DNA of 64,000 bases from a virus. The stretch is taken from the IMG/VR virus record IMGVR_UViG_3300030104_003441, positions 1 to 64,000 of that record; one strand, given 5' to 3'. Under the pieces are notes generated by a model that made no database searches, was not told where the DNA came from, and saw only the letters and a program-made list of their open reading frames with translations. A program made the position numbers and the translations under genes. Shown piece after piece: positions 26,619-37,500 of the stretch (the first letter of the stretch is position 1; each line of letters opens with the position of its first letter).

Positions 26619-27817
26619 CAATCTTGCTTGTTAAGTGATCCAGGTCCTAATCTGTCTTTCGCAGCCGATGTTGATCTATTGTCATCAAAAGTACTATTAA
26701 CGTTAGTTGTTACATAGCCCATAACAATCTTTCTGAAAAGCTCAACGTCTTTTTGAATCATATTAATAACCTTATTCCTATCCTCACCTTTAAGGGACAC
26801 AATTAAGGCTTTATCTTCAGCATCGATATTGCCATCGTTATTAACATCAAACGGAGGTAATTGATCTTTAGCTGTACCAATTAAAATATCTGTAAACAAA
26901 GCGTCTGACTCCTGCAATATCTGTCTAAAGCTTTTGCCGTTGTTCATAAACACAGCTCCGCTATTCATCATTCTATCAGCGTTATTATCATTAATGTTTG
27001 TGTTGACCCAGTCGCTAGCTTCGTTAATTAACTCTTTACGCTTGTATGTAACAACAGGGTAATCCTCGCCGGCCGCGTTTTCTGGTGCCTCAGGCATGAT
27101 CGAAGCTGTTGCGGAAGTACGCTTCATAAGGTCTCCAAATGCTTTAGCTTCATTAGCTGGTTTAGTAGCCATTTTAATAAACTCAGTTACATCTTTTTTA
27201 TATATCTGCTGTGGTGGATCGCCATACTCAAAGTACGCTTCATTATCGTCATCGTACATTAACGTAGTGTTTTTTTGGCTTATTAACTCCCTCATATTGT
27301 TGAGCATCTCAGTGCCTCCCGGTATATTTTCTAGCATTTCTAAATCAAGACCAGTAGGCATAGCGTTTCCGTCAGCGCCTACAGGGTTCATTACGTCTTC
27401 TAGTATAGCAACTTGCTCTTTCATACCTTGTATGGACGCGTTACGCTCACCCATTTCCTTAAGCATAGTCTCTTGCGTTTTTTTATCTGCGGCTAAAAAC
27501 GCTTCGCGTTGATCTGTTTCAAAAGCTTTAGCTTGGTCAAACGTGCTAGTTGAATAAGCACTTTGCCTAGAACCAAGGTTGTCTATGGCATCGTTAAAGC
27601 TTTCTACAGCTAACTCATGCCTTTCTTCTTCTGCTTGTCTAGCTTCTTCTGCCGCTGCCAACCCGGCTCCTACTTGCTGACCTGCTGCTGTAAGAGCGTC
27701 GCCGGCCATAAAGTCTCCTTCTTTACGCTGCCCAGCCTCGGCCGCGCCTTTTATACGATCTAACGTGTCTGCACGTAGTCTATAATCTAGTGATCTGCTT
27801 GCTGCTTCTTTTGACAT
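26618..27817 (-). CDS. putative internal virion protein with EF-hand-like loop, 399 aa
   Basis: An Ala/Glu-rich, helical protein in the slot of T7 gp15. Near residue 324 it carries DVNNDGNIDAEDKAL, a textbook calcium loop (D-x-N-x-D-G-x-I-D-x2-D) like those in dockerins and EF hands. The N-terminal 120 residues look like coiled coil. It abuts the giant protein gene (ATGA overlap) and the preceding gene (1-nt overlap). Calcium binding might switch its assembly or release, but only the loop itself is seen. Confidence 0.7.
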   Translation of the reverse strand: MSKEAASRSLDYRLRADTLDRIKGAAEAGQRKEGDFMAGDALTAAGQQVGAGLAAAEEARQAEEERHELAVESFNDAIDNLGSRQSAYSTSTFDQAKAFETDQREAFLAADKKTQETMLKEMGERNASIQGMKEQVAILEDVMNPVGADGNAMPTGLDLEMLENIPGGTEMLNNMRELISQKNTTLMYDDDNEAYFEYGDPPQQIYKKDVTEFIKMATKPANEAKAFGDLMKRTSATASIMPEAPENAAGEDYPVVTYKRKELINEASDWVNTNINDNNADRMMNSGAVFMNNGKSFRQILQESDALFTDILIGTAKDQLPPFDVNNDGNIDAEDKALIVSLKGEDRNKVINMIQKDVELFRKIVMGYVTTNVNSTFDDNRSTSAAKDRLGPGSLNKQD

Positions 27818-28524
27818 TAGTTTTCTTCTTCTTCTTTGTTTTCAATACCTGCCATGGCTTCACCTGCTGCTTGGAAAGCTTTTTTCGCCGCGTCGTCTTT
27901 AGCTAACTTAGATATACCACCCATAGCCGCGGTGCCTAAACCTGTTACACCTGCCTGTATACCTTGCATCTTCTGTTGCTCAGCTAATCTTTGATTTTCT
28001 CTTTGCACAGCGAGTTCGTCAGCTGACATACCCATCAGAGATTCTATCTTACCCATCTCAGCTTGTCTAGATATAAGTTCACCTTCACGCTCAAGGCTAG
28101 CAAGTTTAGATGTTTCATCAGCTGCTCTCTGCTGGTTAGATGCTTCTTGTGCGCCAATTGATGCTGATGCTTTCTGTGCGTCTAATGAACCTTGATTAGC
28201 TAACGTTTGAGCTAACGCAGCAATACCAGATCCACCAGCAGCGCCTCTCATGCCTTGCATTAGATTAGCTTGTTGCTGCATCTGTTGTTGCTTCATAAAC
28301 TCAGCCTCTTGCTGATTTACTGTAAGATCCTCGTATGCGTTTTCTATATTAAGATAAGGATTACTTGTGTCTAATCCTTTAAACATTTCCTTCTGCGCGT
28401 CTAAATCTGCTGCCGCTTTTTTAGCCGCCTCTGCTGCTGCTTTAGATCTTTTAGCACCATCAATAGCCTTAATAGTACCGCCAATAGCTGATACAGCGCC
28501 TGTTACTACTAATGCAAAACTCAT
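27817..28524 (-). CDS. putative internal virion protein B-like, 235 aa
   Basis: N-terminal hydrophobic Gly/Ala segment (ALVVTGAVSAIGGTIKAI) followed by long Ala/Gln/Lys-rich coiled coil and a second Gly-rich hydrophobic stretch (IQAGVTGLGTAAMGGI). Size, composition and position match T7 gp14-type proteins that form part of the ejectosome in the membrane. The three genes 28524 to 16059 would then be the gp14-gp15-gp16 equivalents in order. No sequence identity is claimed. Confidence 0.7.
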   Translation of the reverse strand: MSFALVVTGAVSAIGGTIKAIDGAKRSKAAAEAAKKAAADLDAQKEMFKGLDTSNPYLNIENAYEDLTVNQQEAEFMKQQQMQQQANLMQGMRGAAGGSGIAALAQTLANQGSLDAQKASASIGAQEASNQQRAADETSKLASLEREGELISRQAEMGKIESLMGMSADELAVQRENQRLAEQQKMQGIQAGVTGLGTAAMGGISKLAKDDAAKKAFQAAGEAMAGIENKEEEEN

Positions 28525-28527
28525 GAT

Positions 28528-29001
28528 CTATTTATTTTTAATGTATTCATCGTATTGTTTATAATCTACAGACACCGTCTCTCGTTCAATCTCGTCTATG
28601 TTAGTTGTGTTTGTAGGATTTTTATGGGTATTATACCACACTGAATTTTCGTGCGCATAGAGAACGCGTTTAATACCTGGCGTAGCTATTATATGACAAG
28701 GAGCTACGTAATCTTTTCTACCTTTTTCATCTGCAACTGATACGTGGCCTTCAGTTAGAAAACACATGTGTAAATGTTTATGTATTGCGCCTACCACTGC
28801 CGAGTCTTTACGCATTGTCATCTTACGTATATACACACCTTCCATAAAAAAGTGTTCTATCGGTAGTACTTGACTATCAGTAACTATAGGCTTATCCTTA
28901 GTACCTTTTATAATATTTTCTCCGTCTGCTAATTCAAACAGATCTTGTTCGAGTTGTGTTACTGCTTTTCTAAAGCTTTTTTGTAACTTGTTATCAGTCA
29001 T
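28528..29001 (-). CDS. cupin-like phage protein, 157 aa
   Basis: The middle of the protein follows a small-beta-barrel cupin pattern: MRKDSAVVGAIHKHLHMCFLTEGHVSVAD, read in parts, with the HxH pair followed by a Gly-turn strand, and later APCHIIATPGIKRVLYAHE. HxH plus a later His could hold a metal, but the third ligand set is not certain. The N-terminal 40 residues are helical. Small cupin-like proteins occur among marine phage structural genes; role unknown. Confidence 0.65.
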   Translation of the reverse strand: MTDNKLQKSFRKAVTQLEQDLFELADGENIIKGTKDKPIVTDSQVLPIEHFFMEGVYIRKMTMRKDSAVVGAIHKHLHMCFLTEGHVSVADEKGRKDYVAPCHIIATPGIKRVLYAHENSVWYNTHKNPTNTTNIDEIERETVSVDYKQYDEYIKNK

Positions 29002-29026
29002 TAAATTTAATTAAAGTATACTGATA

Positions 29027-29037
29027 TATAGTTACAC
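29027..29037 (-). promoter_or_regulatory. possible late promoter motif GTGTAACTATA
   Basis: Second copy of the motif at 56587..56597. It lies 25 nt upstream of the ATG of the cupin-like gene, in one of the few longer leaders of the virion block, and is followed on the minus strand by AGTATA. Confidence 0.3.
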
Positions 29038-29047
29038 TTATTAGTGT

Positions 29048-29413
29048 TTATTTACTACTTTCAAAAGCATCCATGCCTATAGAGAACAGCTCTGCTTCAG
29101 TTGTAGAGTTGTTTACAAACTTAACGCTAGCATAGTATCCTAATATAGAGCTTAAATTAGCCTTGTTATCTTTGCTAAACAATACGAACTTAGTAGTGCT
29201 GTTTAAAGCGCCTGGTAATATTGTATCGCATATAACTGCTGGAGTAGATGACTGAGCATCATTTATCTGTCTTATCTGTCCTATTTCTACAACAGATCCA
29301 CTGTTTTTTGTAAAACCACCGTCAGCTGAAGTATCTACGTAGTACGCAGTATCTCCAACTTGACACGAAGAGTTTAATGGCGCAGAAAACGTTAGAGTTA
29401 AAGAGTAAGGCAT
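29048..29413 (-). CDS. virion-associated beta-rich protein, 121 aa
   Basis: Beta-predicted with a conserved Cys in PLNSSCQVGDTAYYVD and another in VICDTILPGA. The phrase 'DTAYYVD' followed by an Asp/Gly-rich loop is reminiscent of short tail-lumen or collar proteins in marine phages. It lies 1 nt from the large beta-rich protein upstream and has a 46-nt AT-rich leader before the cupin-like gene. Function unknown. Confidence 0.65.
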   Translation of the reverse strand: MPYSLTLTFSAPLNSSCQVGDTAYYVDTSADGGFTKNSGSVVEIGQIRQINDAQSSTPAVICDTILPGALNSTTKFVLFSKDNKANLSSILGYYASVKFVNNSTTEAELFSIGMDAFESSK

Positions 29414-29414
29414 G

Positions 29415-31559
29415 TTAGTTGTGTGTTGTAATTAATGAATCTATGTATATTGGAAACGTAGCGCTTTTGCTTAACTCTCTAACTTTCAAATTACCAGATA
29501 TAACAATATCGTTACCCACCTTGTTTGACTGCAAGTTTATTAAAGAAACATGTGGATTTGTAGGTTCAAACGTAAGATTGCCTATAGCAGTAGAACCAGC
29601 AGTTTCTAATTCAAAAGTATTACGGTCAGTTATAGAATCTACAGTTCCTACCGTTGCTCCACTAGAGTCTTTTACAATCATGCCAGGTATTATACCTCTT
29701 GTTCCGTGAAATTCTGGAGTTGCATACACCGATGTTAGCACAACTTGATGAGTAAAGGCAGGAAAATTGTTGAGATTTACAGTAGTAGAGTTTGTCGTGA
29801 AGCCTGATTGAAGCCTTTCTATGTTATCTGAATTAAGCCCACCAACCTTTAAATGACCACTGTCTTGTACGCTTAGAACTTTACCTTGGGCTGGTGATAC
29901 AGTAAAAGAAAAAGGAACTATATCAACAGCGTCGCGCTCAAATCTAAGTCTAGTGTTGTCTTCTACAGTAGAAGCTGAGCTTAGTATTATAGAATTATTT
30001 GTTACGCTTGATACCGTAGTTCCGTGAGGTATGCCGCTACCTGTAATAAGCATGCCTGGCAATATATTTTCATTAGCCGTGTTTAACGTTAGTCTAGTAG
30101 AAGAAACCCCGCCAGTGCCACCTCTATATATACTATACGGGTTTGTTTGTTGACCGCGAACATCACCAACTATTTTTTCTGGTCTAGCAAAAGTTATGTC
30201 AGAAGGAAGAGTAGCATAGAGGGAAGAGTTGAGTGTTGACAGAGTTATTGTGCCAGTAAGAAAACCTTTTTGTATAATACTTTTAGGCTTAGCTTTTATT
30301 TTAGTAATTTTACCTTTTTTCTGTGTACCTCTATCTTCTACAATTACATCATACCTCTGCGCTGTAAGATCTGCATTTTCATAATAAATTGGATCTAGCG
30401 CAAATTCTTTAGTTGCTTTACCGTTTTCATCTAGTGTAAATTGATTACCAGATCTATCTGGAAATTTAAGCCCCTCTACTCCCAATGGCACACTACCCTC
30501 AAATACCGTGAAGTCTTGATTTTCAAAATCATAATCACTAAATCTTATTACACCAACAAGGTGACCACTTAAAGAATCAGTTTTACGCGTGCCGTCTGTT
30601 AGACTTGTTGTTTTAAAAAGATTAATAGTGCCAACAGAACCTGGTTGCCCAGTTATTATTATTTCAAAATTACCGCCGTCAGAAGGTACTTCACTTGGAA
30701 CTTCCACCTCTGTTACAACATCAGTTTCAGCAACCTGTATTTCTTTTAAAGGTACTTCAAAATTTAACTTATGACCGTCGTTAATAGTAAAATCATCAAT
30801 AAAACCCATAAGAAAAGGTTGCACGTTAGCAAATACCCTTACCGTAAAAGACGTTATTTGATTAGAACTATTAACAGACTGTTCTACCACGCTTGCCGCG
30901 TATAAGCTATCATTAATATTACCCATTAAAGGATTTCCAAACGTGAACACGAAGCTATTTGGAACGTATTCGTAGAAATAACCTGTATTAGCTGCGAAAG
31001 TTATTTCTTGTATAACGTTTGTTGCTGAACCGTATAAAAAAGATGCAGAGTTTCTAAACACAGATCCAGCGGTTACAGTTGTTTCTGTAACATCAGTTAA
31101 ATTAACATTAGTAACGGTGTGCTTGCTAGACAAAGAACTATCTGTTAACTCTGCAGTGGTCTCTAAAACAAAATCGTGAGTTGTGTTAAACGTGGGCGCT
31201 AGATCTTGCTCGTCTATGTCTACATAGATAGGTGCCGCAGATGAAGGTGTGTACGCGTTCAAGTGTACGGTTGCTTTAACTTTATTAAAAGGTGTTCCAA
31301 CTAAAGATCCATCAACAGGATTATCTGTAAAAACTACTTTAGATACTGGAGCGTCTACATTACCGCCGGTCCACGTATTAGTAGGACTTTCAGTAGCTCC
31401 ACCGATTTTAAAGTTTTCTTTTTTAATATATGCCCCGCTCCAATCATTTGTGAATGAATCTGGATTCATCGCTGTGATTTCAAGCTCCACCGTTTGCCCG
31501 GCTTCAGCGGTTCCACCAACCGCATCAAATGTATTTGATATTACGTACCAGTCTGCCAT
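29415..31559 (-). CDS. tail or baseplate beta-domain protein, 714 aa
   Basis: Start chosen at ATG 31559 (MADWYVISNTFDAVGG), one nucleotide after the upstream stop; the longer frame to 31607 would overlap that gene for no reason. The protein is beta-rich throughout, with Ig-like style segments (VEVPSEVPSDGGNFEIIITGQPG) and Thr-rich strands. Its place beside the nozzle protein points to a distal tail or fibre-attachment protein. Confidence 0.65.
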   Translation of the reverse strand: MADWYVISNTFDAVGGTAEAGQTVELEITAMNPDSFTNDWSGAYIKKENFKIGGATESPTNTWTGGNVDAPVSKVVFTDNPVDGSLVGTPFNKVKATVHLNAYTPSSAAPIYVDIDEQDLAPTFNTTHDFVLETTAELTDSSLSSKHTVTNVNLTDVTETTVTAGSVFRNSASFLYGSATNVIQEITFAANTGYFYEYVPNSFVFTFGNPLMGNINDSLYAASVVEQSVNSSNQITSFTVRVFANVQPFLMGFIDDFTINDGHKLNFEVPLKEIQVAETDVVTEVEVPSEVPSDGGNFEIIITGQPGSVGTINLFKTTSLTDGTRKTDSLSGHLVGVIRFSDYDFENQDFTVFEGSVPLGVEGLKFPDRSGNQFTLDENGKATKEFALDPIYYENADLTAQRYDVIVEDRGTQKKGKITKIKAKPKSIIQKGFLTGTITLSTLNSSLYATLPSDITFARPEKIVGDVRGQQTNPYSIYRGGTGGVSSTRLTLNTANENILPGMLITGSGIPHGTTVSSVTNNSIILSSASTVEDNTRLRFERDAVDIVPFSFTVSPAQGKVLSVQDSGHLKVGGLNSDNIERLQSGFTTNSTTVNLNNFPAFTHQVVLTSVYATPEFHGTRGIIPGMIVKDSSGATVGTVDSITDRNTFELETAGSTAIGNLTFEPTNPHVSLINLQSNKVGNDIVISGNLKVRELSKSATFPIYIDSLITTHN

Positions 31560-31560
31560 A

Positions 31561-34500
31561 TTAATCCGCTGTTGCGTCCCAAATATCACCGCTACCATCA
31601 GCTCCAACGTAGCTTGTAGAAGTATTATTTGCGACTGTTATTGTTAAACTTTCTCCAAGACTAGGGCTACTATGAGCTAATGAAGCAGTACCTAAACCTT
31701 GAACTGTAAACTCTCTTTCATCTAAATTAGTTAATGCTGTAGTCACCCCGCTAGGATACCCGTAGTATTTACCTTCTTTATTTTTAAACTCAATTTCACC
31801 ACACTCTTGTAGGTTAGTATATATGTTGTCAATATACCAACCAGCTGTTGTTGCTTCAATATTATAGTACTCACCATCTGTTATAGAGCTGTTTGTTTCA
31901 AGCCCATATCCAGAGCTATAATCACCAGTTAACCAAGAGCTGCTGCTTTCTGTATCGAAATTAGTTATTCTACCAGCAGTACCTTCATATGCTATAGCGC
32001 CCCAGCTCTTAACACTTTCTGGGCCATCGTTAAATATTACAGTTACGTCTGAAGTGTATTGAGTACCATAGAAATTATTTCTTGTTTCGTTTACATGATG
32101 CTCCCATATATGGCCATTTAAAAAAGTGTAGTATTTATTATTTAAGCTAATACCATCTTCCATCGTTCTAAAGAAAGTAGCTCCACCTACAGTAGAACTT
32201 ACATAAAACGTTTTAAAGCTAGTCCACCCATCTGACATCTCGTTAAAAGAAACTACAGCTTGTTCAGAAGGTAATATTTGTGAAGGACTTACTTTTTTAG
32301 ATACAGCTATATTATACTCGCCTTTTTTAACATCATAACTACCAACAACTTTATTTACGTCTTTAGCAAACAAATCAGCAAAATAATCTCGCATACCTTT
32401 ATCAGATATAGATCTTACACCTTCTCCACCTAGAACTAATACGTGACCTCTAAATACATCAGTAAAATATATATTGTAAGGTGTTGCTGCAAATGACTCA
32501 GGGTTTTTTCCAATACCGTAGTTTCCTTGGTACGCTGTTGCAGATCCAATAACTTTGTTGCTAGCTACAACTTGAGAATTACCATCAGCATTAAACAGCA
32601 TGTCCTTATTGGTTTCCGCTCTAAGGATTTTATCTTCACACATTATAATTAACCTTGTGTTTCTGTTATAAAGCCTTTGTATGCTACCGTAAACGGGATT
32701 AATATCTTTTGTTATAGGTTCAGCCTGTATAAACTGGTTTGTGTCATTAACTCCAGAATTAGAGTTATAAATACCAGACCAAATCATACCGTGTTTTCTT
32801 CTCTCTTCTTTTAAACTTCCTGGTAATACAGTAGAGGCTTTTACCCCGCTATCCATTTGAACTGCGTTAAAATCATCTCTAACTCTATCAGACTCTACAC
32901 CGTTACCAAATGACCAACAGTTACTCCATGGTAATTTATACTCTGAAGAAATTAACAACTTTGATTGTATAGTTCCTTTTTTACCATGTAATCTAGCGCT
33001 TGTGCTATTTGGGCCAATGTTGCTTATAAGATTTACATCTACGCTAGATCCATCAGGCCTTTCTATTTTAATTTTACTAATATACTGATTAGTTGGAGTT
33101 GAAGTCGCTGGTGTTAATAAACCTAGCGCAGGAGAAAAGCTTATAGTCTCTTCATTTGTCCATTGCGTTACAGTGTGCGTTACTGACGATCTTGTAAATG
33201 TGGAAGAGCTAGCGCTTCCTCCCTCAAGTCCAAGTTCAGCAGGAACTTCTGTCCATGTGTTTATCTTAAACGTAGAACCTATAGGCACTAAATTTTCTTT
33301 AGTTTTATTAGATAAGTAAATAGGGTTTAAATTACTAGCTTGATAATATATATCTAGATCAGGAACCTCTTTTGGCTCAGTCTCCCATACAGCAGCGTCA
33401 GAAGCAAAGTGGTCGCTATTAACATCGTCGAAAGGTCTAACGATTTGTATTGCATCTTTTCTATTATCGCTAGGATACGAAGAACTCGCAGGTTGTGTAC
33501 CTACGCCAGCATCATGTCTTAATGCTCTTCTAAACTTCGGGTTGTCAGCACTAGTAACTATATCTGGATCAGTACCGTGTATAGGACTATACTTAGAGCC
33601 TTGAGATCCTATAGGTGGATCTACTACTATTGTCCAGCGCTGTCTTAAGTTGTGGCCGTAATATTGATCATTCTCGTTGCTTGTCCAGTGGTTTCTAATA
33701 CCAAAAACACCCGTGTATTTATTAGTTCCAGAAAAATATATTGATCCATCAAAACCAGTCCCGCCGTTGTTCTGAAAATTATTACCTTCTTTATATTGAT
33801 GACCTGGGTTATTTGATTGATTGCTCCAGCCTATTTCATTAGATCCAGCTGAAAAGTTATGAAAAGATTTTGTTGTATAAACTTGACCGTCAGGATCTCG
33901 TTGAAACCTAAACCTAGTTCCTGGAGTGCATAGTTTTCTCATAAATTTCCAAGCTGCTGAGTAGATATTAGCGTCTTGAACATCTTTAAGTTGATGAGCT
34001 ATAGGAAAATCATTATTGGTTAAAAATCCACTTTGATGGCCAGCGCCCATGCCAGTCCAAGATATATCCATACACTTACCATTAGCCCATATACCTCTAC
34101 TTGGTTGACCTCTTCTATAACCTGTGTTACCTGCTAAATGCTGGTGGGTACCAAAGTGTGGAGCTACAGAGCCTTCTTCTTGAGCAGCAGTGTCTGGTTT
34201 ATCAAACGATTGACCGTCTTTATGATATTGATTTGTGTAGTTATTACCAGGGGTATCGTCATCAGGAGCATAATCAGATTGGTTACCCTTGCCAGTCCAA
34301 GAGTATGCGGTGCACGCGTCGATAAAGAAATCTTTAAGACCAGCCATACCTAACCAAAATTCTTGAGCTTCGGTTTGATTAGAGCCAGTTCCAATACCTA
34401 CTAAAGGACTTAACGGACCTATTGAATCGTCACTACCTATATCATAATACAAATCTCCTGATTTAACGCCAAACGCGTCAAAACTATCGCTTATGTCATC

Positions 34501-37500
34501 AGAATTAGTACCGGCTCCACCTCCCCAATAATAAGCAGATTGACTACTAAAACCATCGCCGGTATAATTTGTCCAAACGTGTTCTGTAGGATGTTGTCCA
34601 GGATGGGCTATAGATCCTGAAGTTACGCTACCACCGGCAAATCCATGTTGCACTTCAAAGTTAGTTCCAGTAGCTGCTCCCCACTCTTTTGCGTTATAAG
34701 GTACAACCCCTAAAGCTGATGAACTGTATACACCCGCGTTCCAATAACCATTGTTGTTTAAATACCTAAGACCCCATGTAGCAAGAATCTCGTACTGCTG
34801 GTCAAGGCTATCTGTTTGATCTATTATATACTGCTCTAGTAAATCGTCTTTAAACACTTTTACAAAAAATCTACCAGTATACTCTGCTTTCATTTTTGTA
34901 TCATCAGCAAATAAAGTAAGCACAAGATCAGCGCGCATGTCTGCTGGCTGTTGACTTTCACCTAAAATAAACTCTACATCAGGACCAAAAACATTTTCTA
35001 TCTTTAGTCTATAATCTCCATCAACTGCAGCATCACCTATTTGACTTAAGTTTGATATAACATATAACTCAGAAGCCATGTTATCATTAGGACCGTAAAA
35101 GCGTAGTTGAAGATTCTCAGGAGTTTTTATTTGAAAGTTATCTCCAAACGCGTCTTCGAAAGCTGTTTTAGTTACAGTTATAAAAGTTCCACCTACAGAA
35201 GGATATCCACTTTCAAGATTATCACCAATAGCAGATGTTGCCGCGTTATCAGCTCCCTCAAAAACTCCAATGCTACCAAGATTCTGTCTTTTTGTTTTAA
35301 CCTCGTCTGGCACTTCGTTAGATATATCTATAACTTTGTATCTAGCTTTTTTATCAGCATAAGCATTTGATCCGTGGTTTTTCTTTAATGTTATATAAGA
35401 ATCTTCAGTTATTTTATTTCTTTCAGACGAAGGAAACGAAAGCCATATGTTTTCATCAGACGTATAATACCACCTGTCCATCGTCATGTTGTAATACTCA
35501 TCAGAAGAATCTTTTACATAAAACGAAAAGTACTCTGCCCAAGTAGGAATAGTTAAACTTTCTGAATCAAATTTTACAGTTAATCTATTTCTTTGATCAG
35601 CTACAGCATGTGGCAATTTTATAGTAGAATCTTTAGGCGATATAACAGGCGTTTCTCTTCCGTATTTGTCACTAAAAACTACTCCAACCTCATATAGTCT
35701 ATCAGACTTTACTGACGGAGGTGCATAATCACCACCTACTAAGCTGGTGTTAGTAGATTCAAATCCTATGATTAAGTTAGGATCTTTTTCTACTGTATAG
35801 TTCTGTAAATAGTTACCGTATATAAGTCTGTTAGCACTTATTTCTTGTGCTTGCGCAAGGCGTGGTACGTTGTCGTAAGGGCGAAGCAGTTGATTAGAAG
35901 GCACTGTTCTGTAAATAGTGTCGGTATCTAAAACTATTTCTCCTCTTGATGTTGTTGAAAAAGAGTTTCCTTGATCTGGCCACATAGGATGTCCATCGCT
36001 TGGCTTTATTGTTTTTACAATATACACCGTAGGATTATTAGTTTCCTTGTATAGTATATCAATCTCTACAACATCCTGAGGTATGTCAAATTCTTGAGGA
36101 TGATAGCCTTTTATTCTAAGACTTTTCGTTTGATTGATCATACCAAGGTTGTAACCTTGCTCTGGAATAAAGTCGTACGGACCGGTCAAAAAAGCAACTG
36201 CTGAAAACGGAGCAAACGTAGAATATTCTCCATCTTCAAATTTATATCTATACGAAAATCTTGGAAACTTAAAATCAAATAAAGTATCGCCTGGATCAAT
36301 TCTAACATACCAAGTTAAATCACTTGCTGATATTTCATTGCTTATAGATATTATTTCTATTACGTAATTCTGGTTTATTGAATCAGGATCTGTAACACCA
36401 GAGCTTATTACTCTCGCTAAAATATCGTAATCTTCAAACTCTACTGGTCCTTGAGTCGCTGTTGATTGTCTTATAAGCTTTAGTATATCTCCATTTTCAA
36501 AATGAGCACCTTGATCAAGATTAATGGAAATAGTGTCTCCGTTGTTTAATGATTCATCATCATCAAAAAACGATTTATTTGACAGCGTGCCGTGCAATGG
36601 GTTTTCTACACCAGAAGAATTAACTCTAGGTACTGAAGTTCTAAAAGCATCTATTATCGGAGCTTGTGTAGGCGATGGCTTTATTACTGTTACGTGGCTT
36701 TCGTCTACAAAAACAGGGCGTTTATTATCACTCCTAGTAATAATAGCTGGTGTTCCTAAGATATCAACAGAGTAAATACCAAGAGTCAGTGAACCAGATT
36801 TAGTTACTAATCTAGTATTAAAAAACGGTAGTGACCCATTGAAAGTTTTATAAGTAAGAGATGTATTAGCATTAGCAAAACCTGTTAACGGGGTTGCGTC
36901 ACCGTCAGTTGATTTCAATCCACCTGTTCCTGCTATAGATCTAGATATGCTTATTTTCTTTGGCTCAGATACATTGTCAGTCCAAAATAAAAAATCATCT
37001 AATATATTTATAGCAGTAATATAAATATTTTTATTAAAGTTTAAAACTCTTGGCGATATAAACTCTATAGCGTCACTAGCATCTACACCTGTAGGTGGAG
37101 TAAAAGCAGTGCCGTTTTGTTCTAACATTATTTTATAGCTAGAGTTTGAAGCGTTGTATATAATATCTGATACTTTAATATTATCAGCAGCGTTATATGT
37201 ATTGTCACCTAACGTGCCTGTAACACGCATACCTATCCTAACGCCAGTAAAGTTAAAGTCTGCAGCAGAGTGAGTACCACCAGCTTGATTTGTTACATCA
37301 CTTCCTTTAGGTATGTATAAAAAATCTTGGCTACTAGTGCTAGCTTGCGCAATAGTAACTTTTACTTTAAATATATCTACAAAAACGTATTTGAGACTTC
37401 TTGCTACAGTGTCAAACTGTATAATATAATCTTTAGATATAGCTGGAGATCCTTCGGCATTATTTAAATCACCAGAAGAAACAAAGTAGTATATATTATC

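Noticed and set aside
31560-31607. Extension of the 714-aa protein to 31607
   Set aside because: It would run into the end of the nozzle gene, and the ATG at 31559 follows that stop by one nucleotide.
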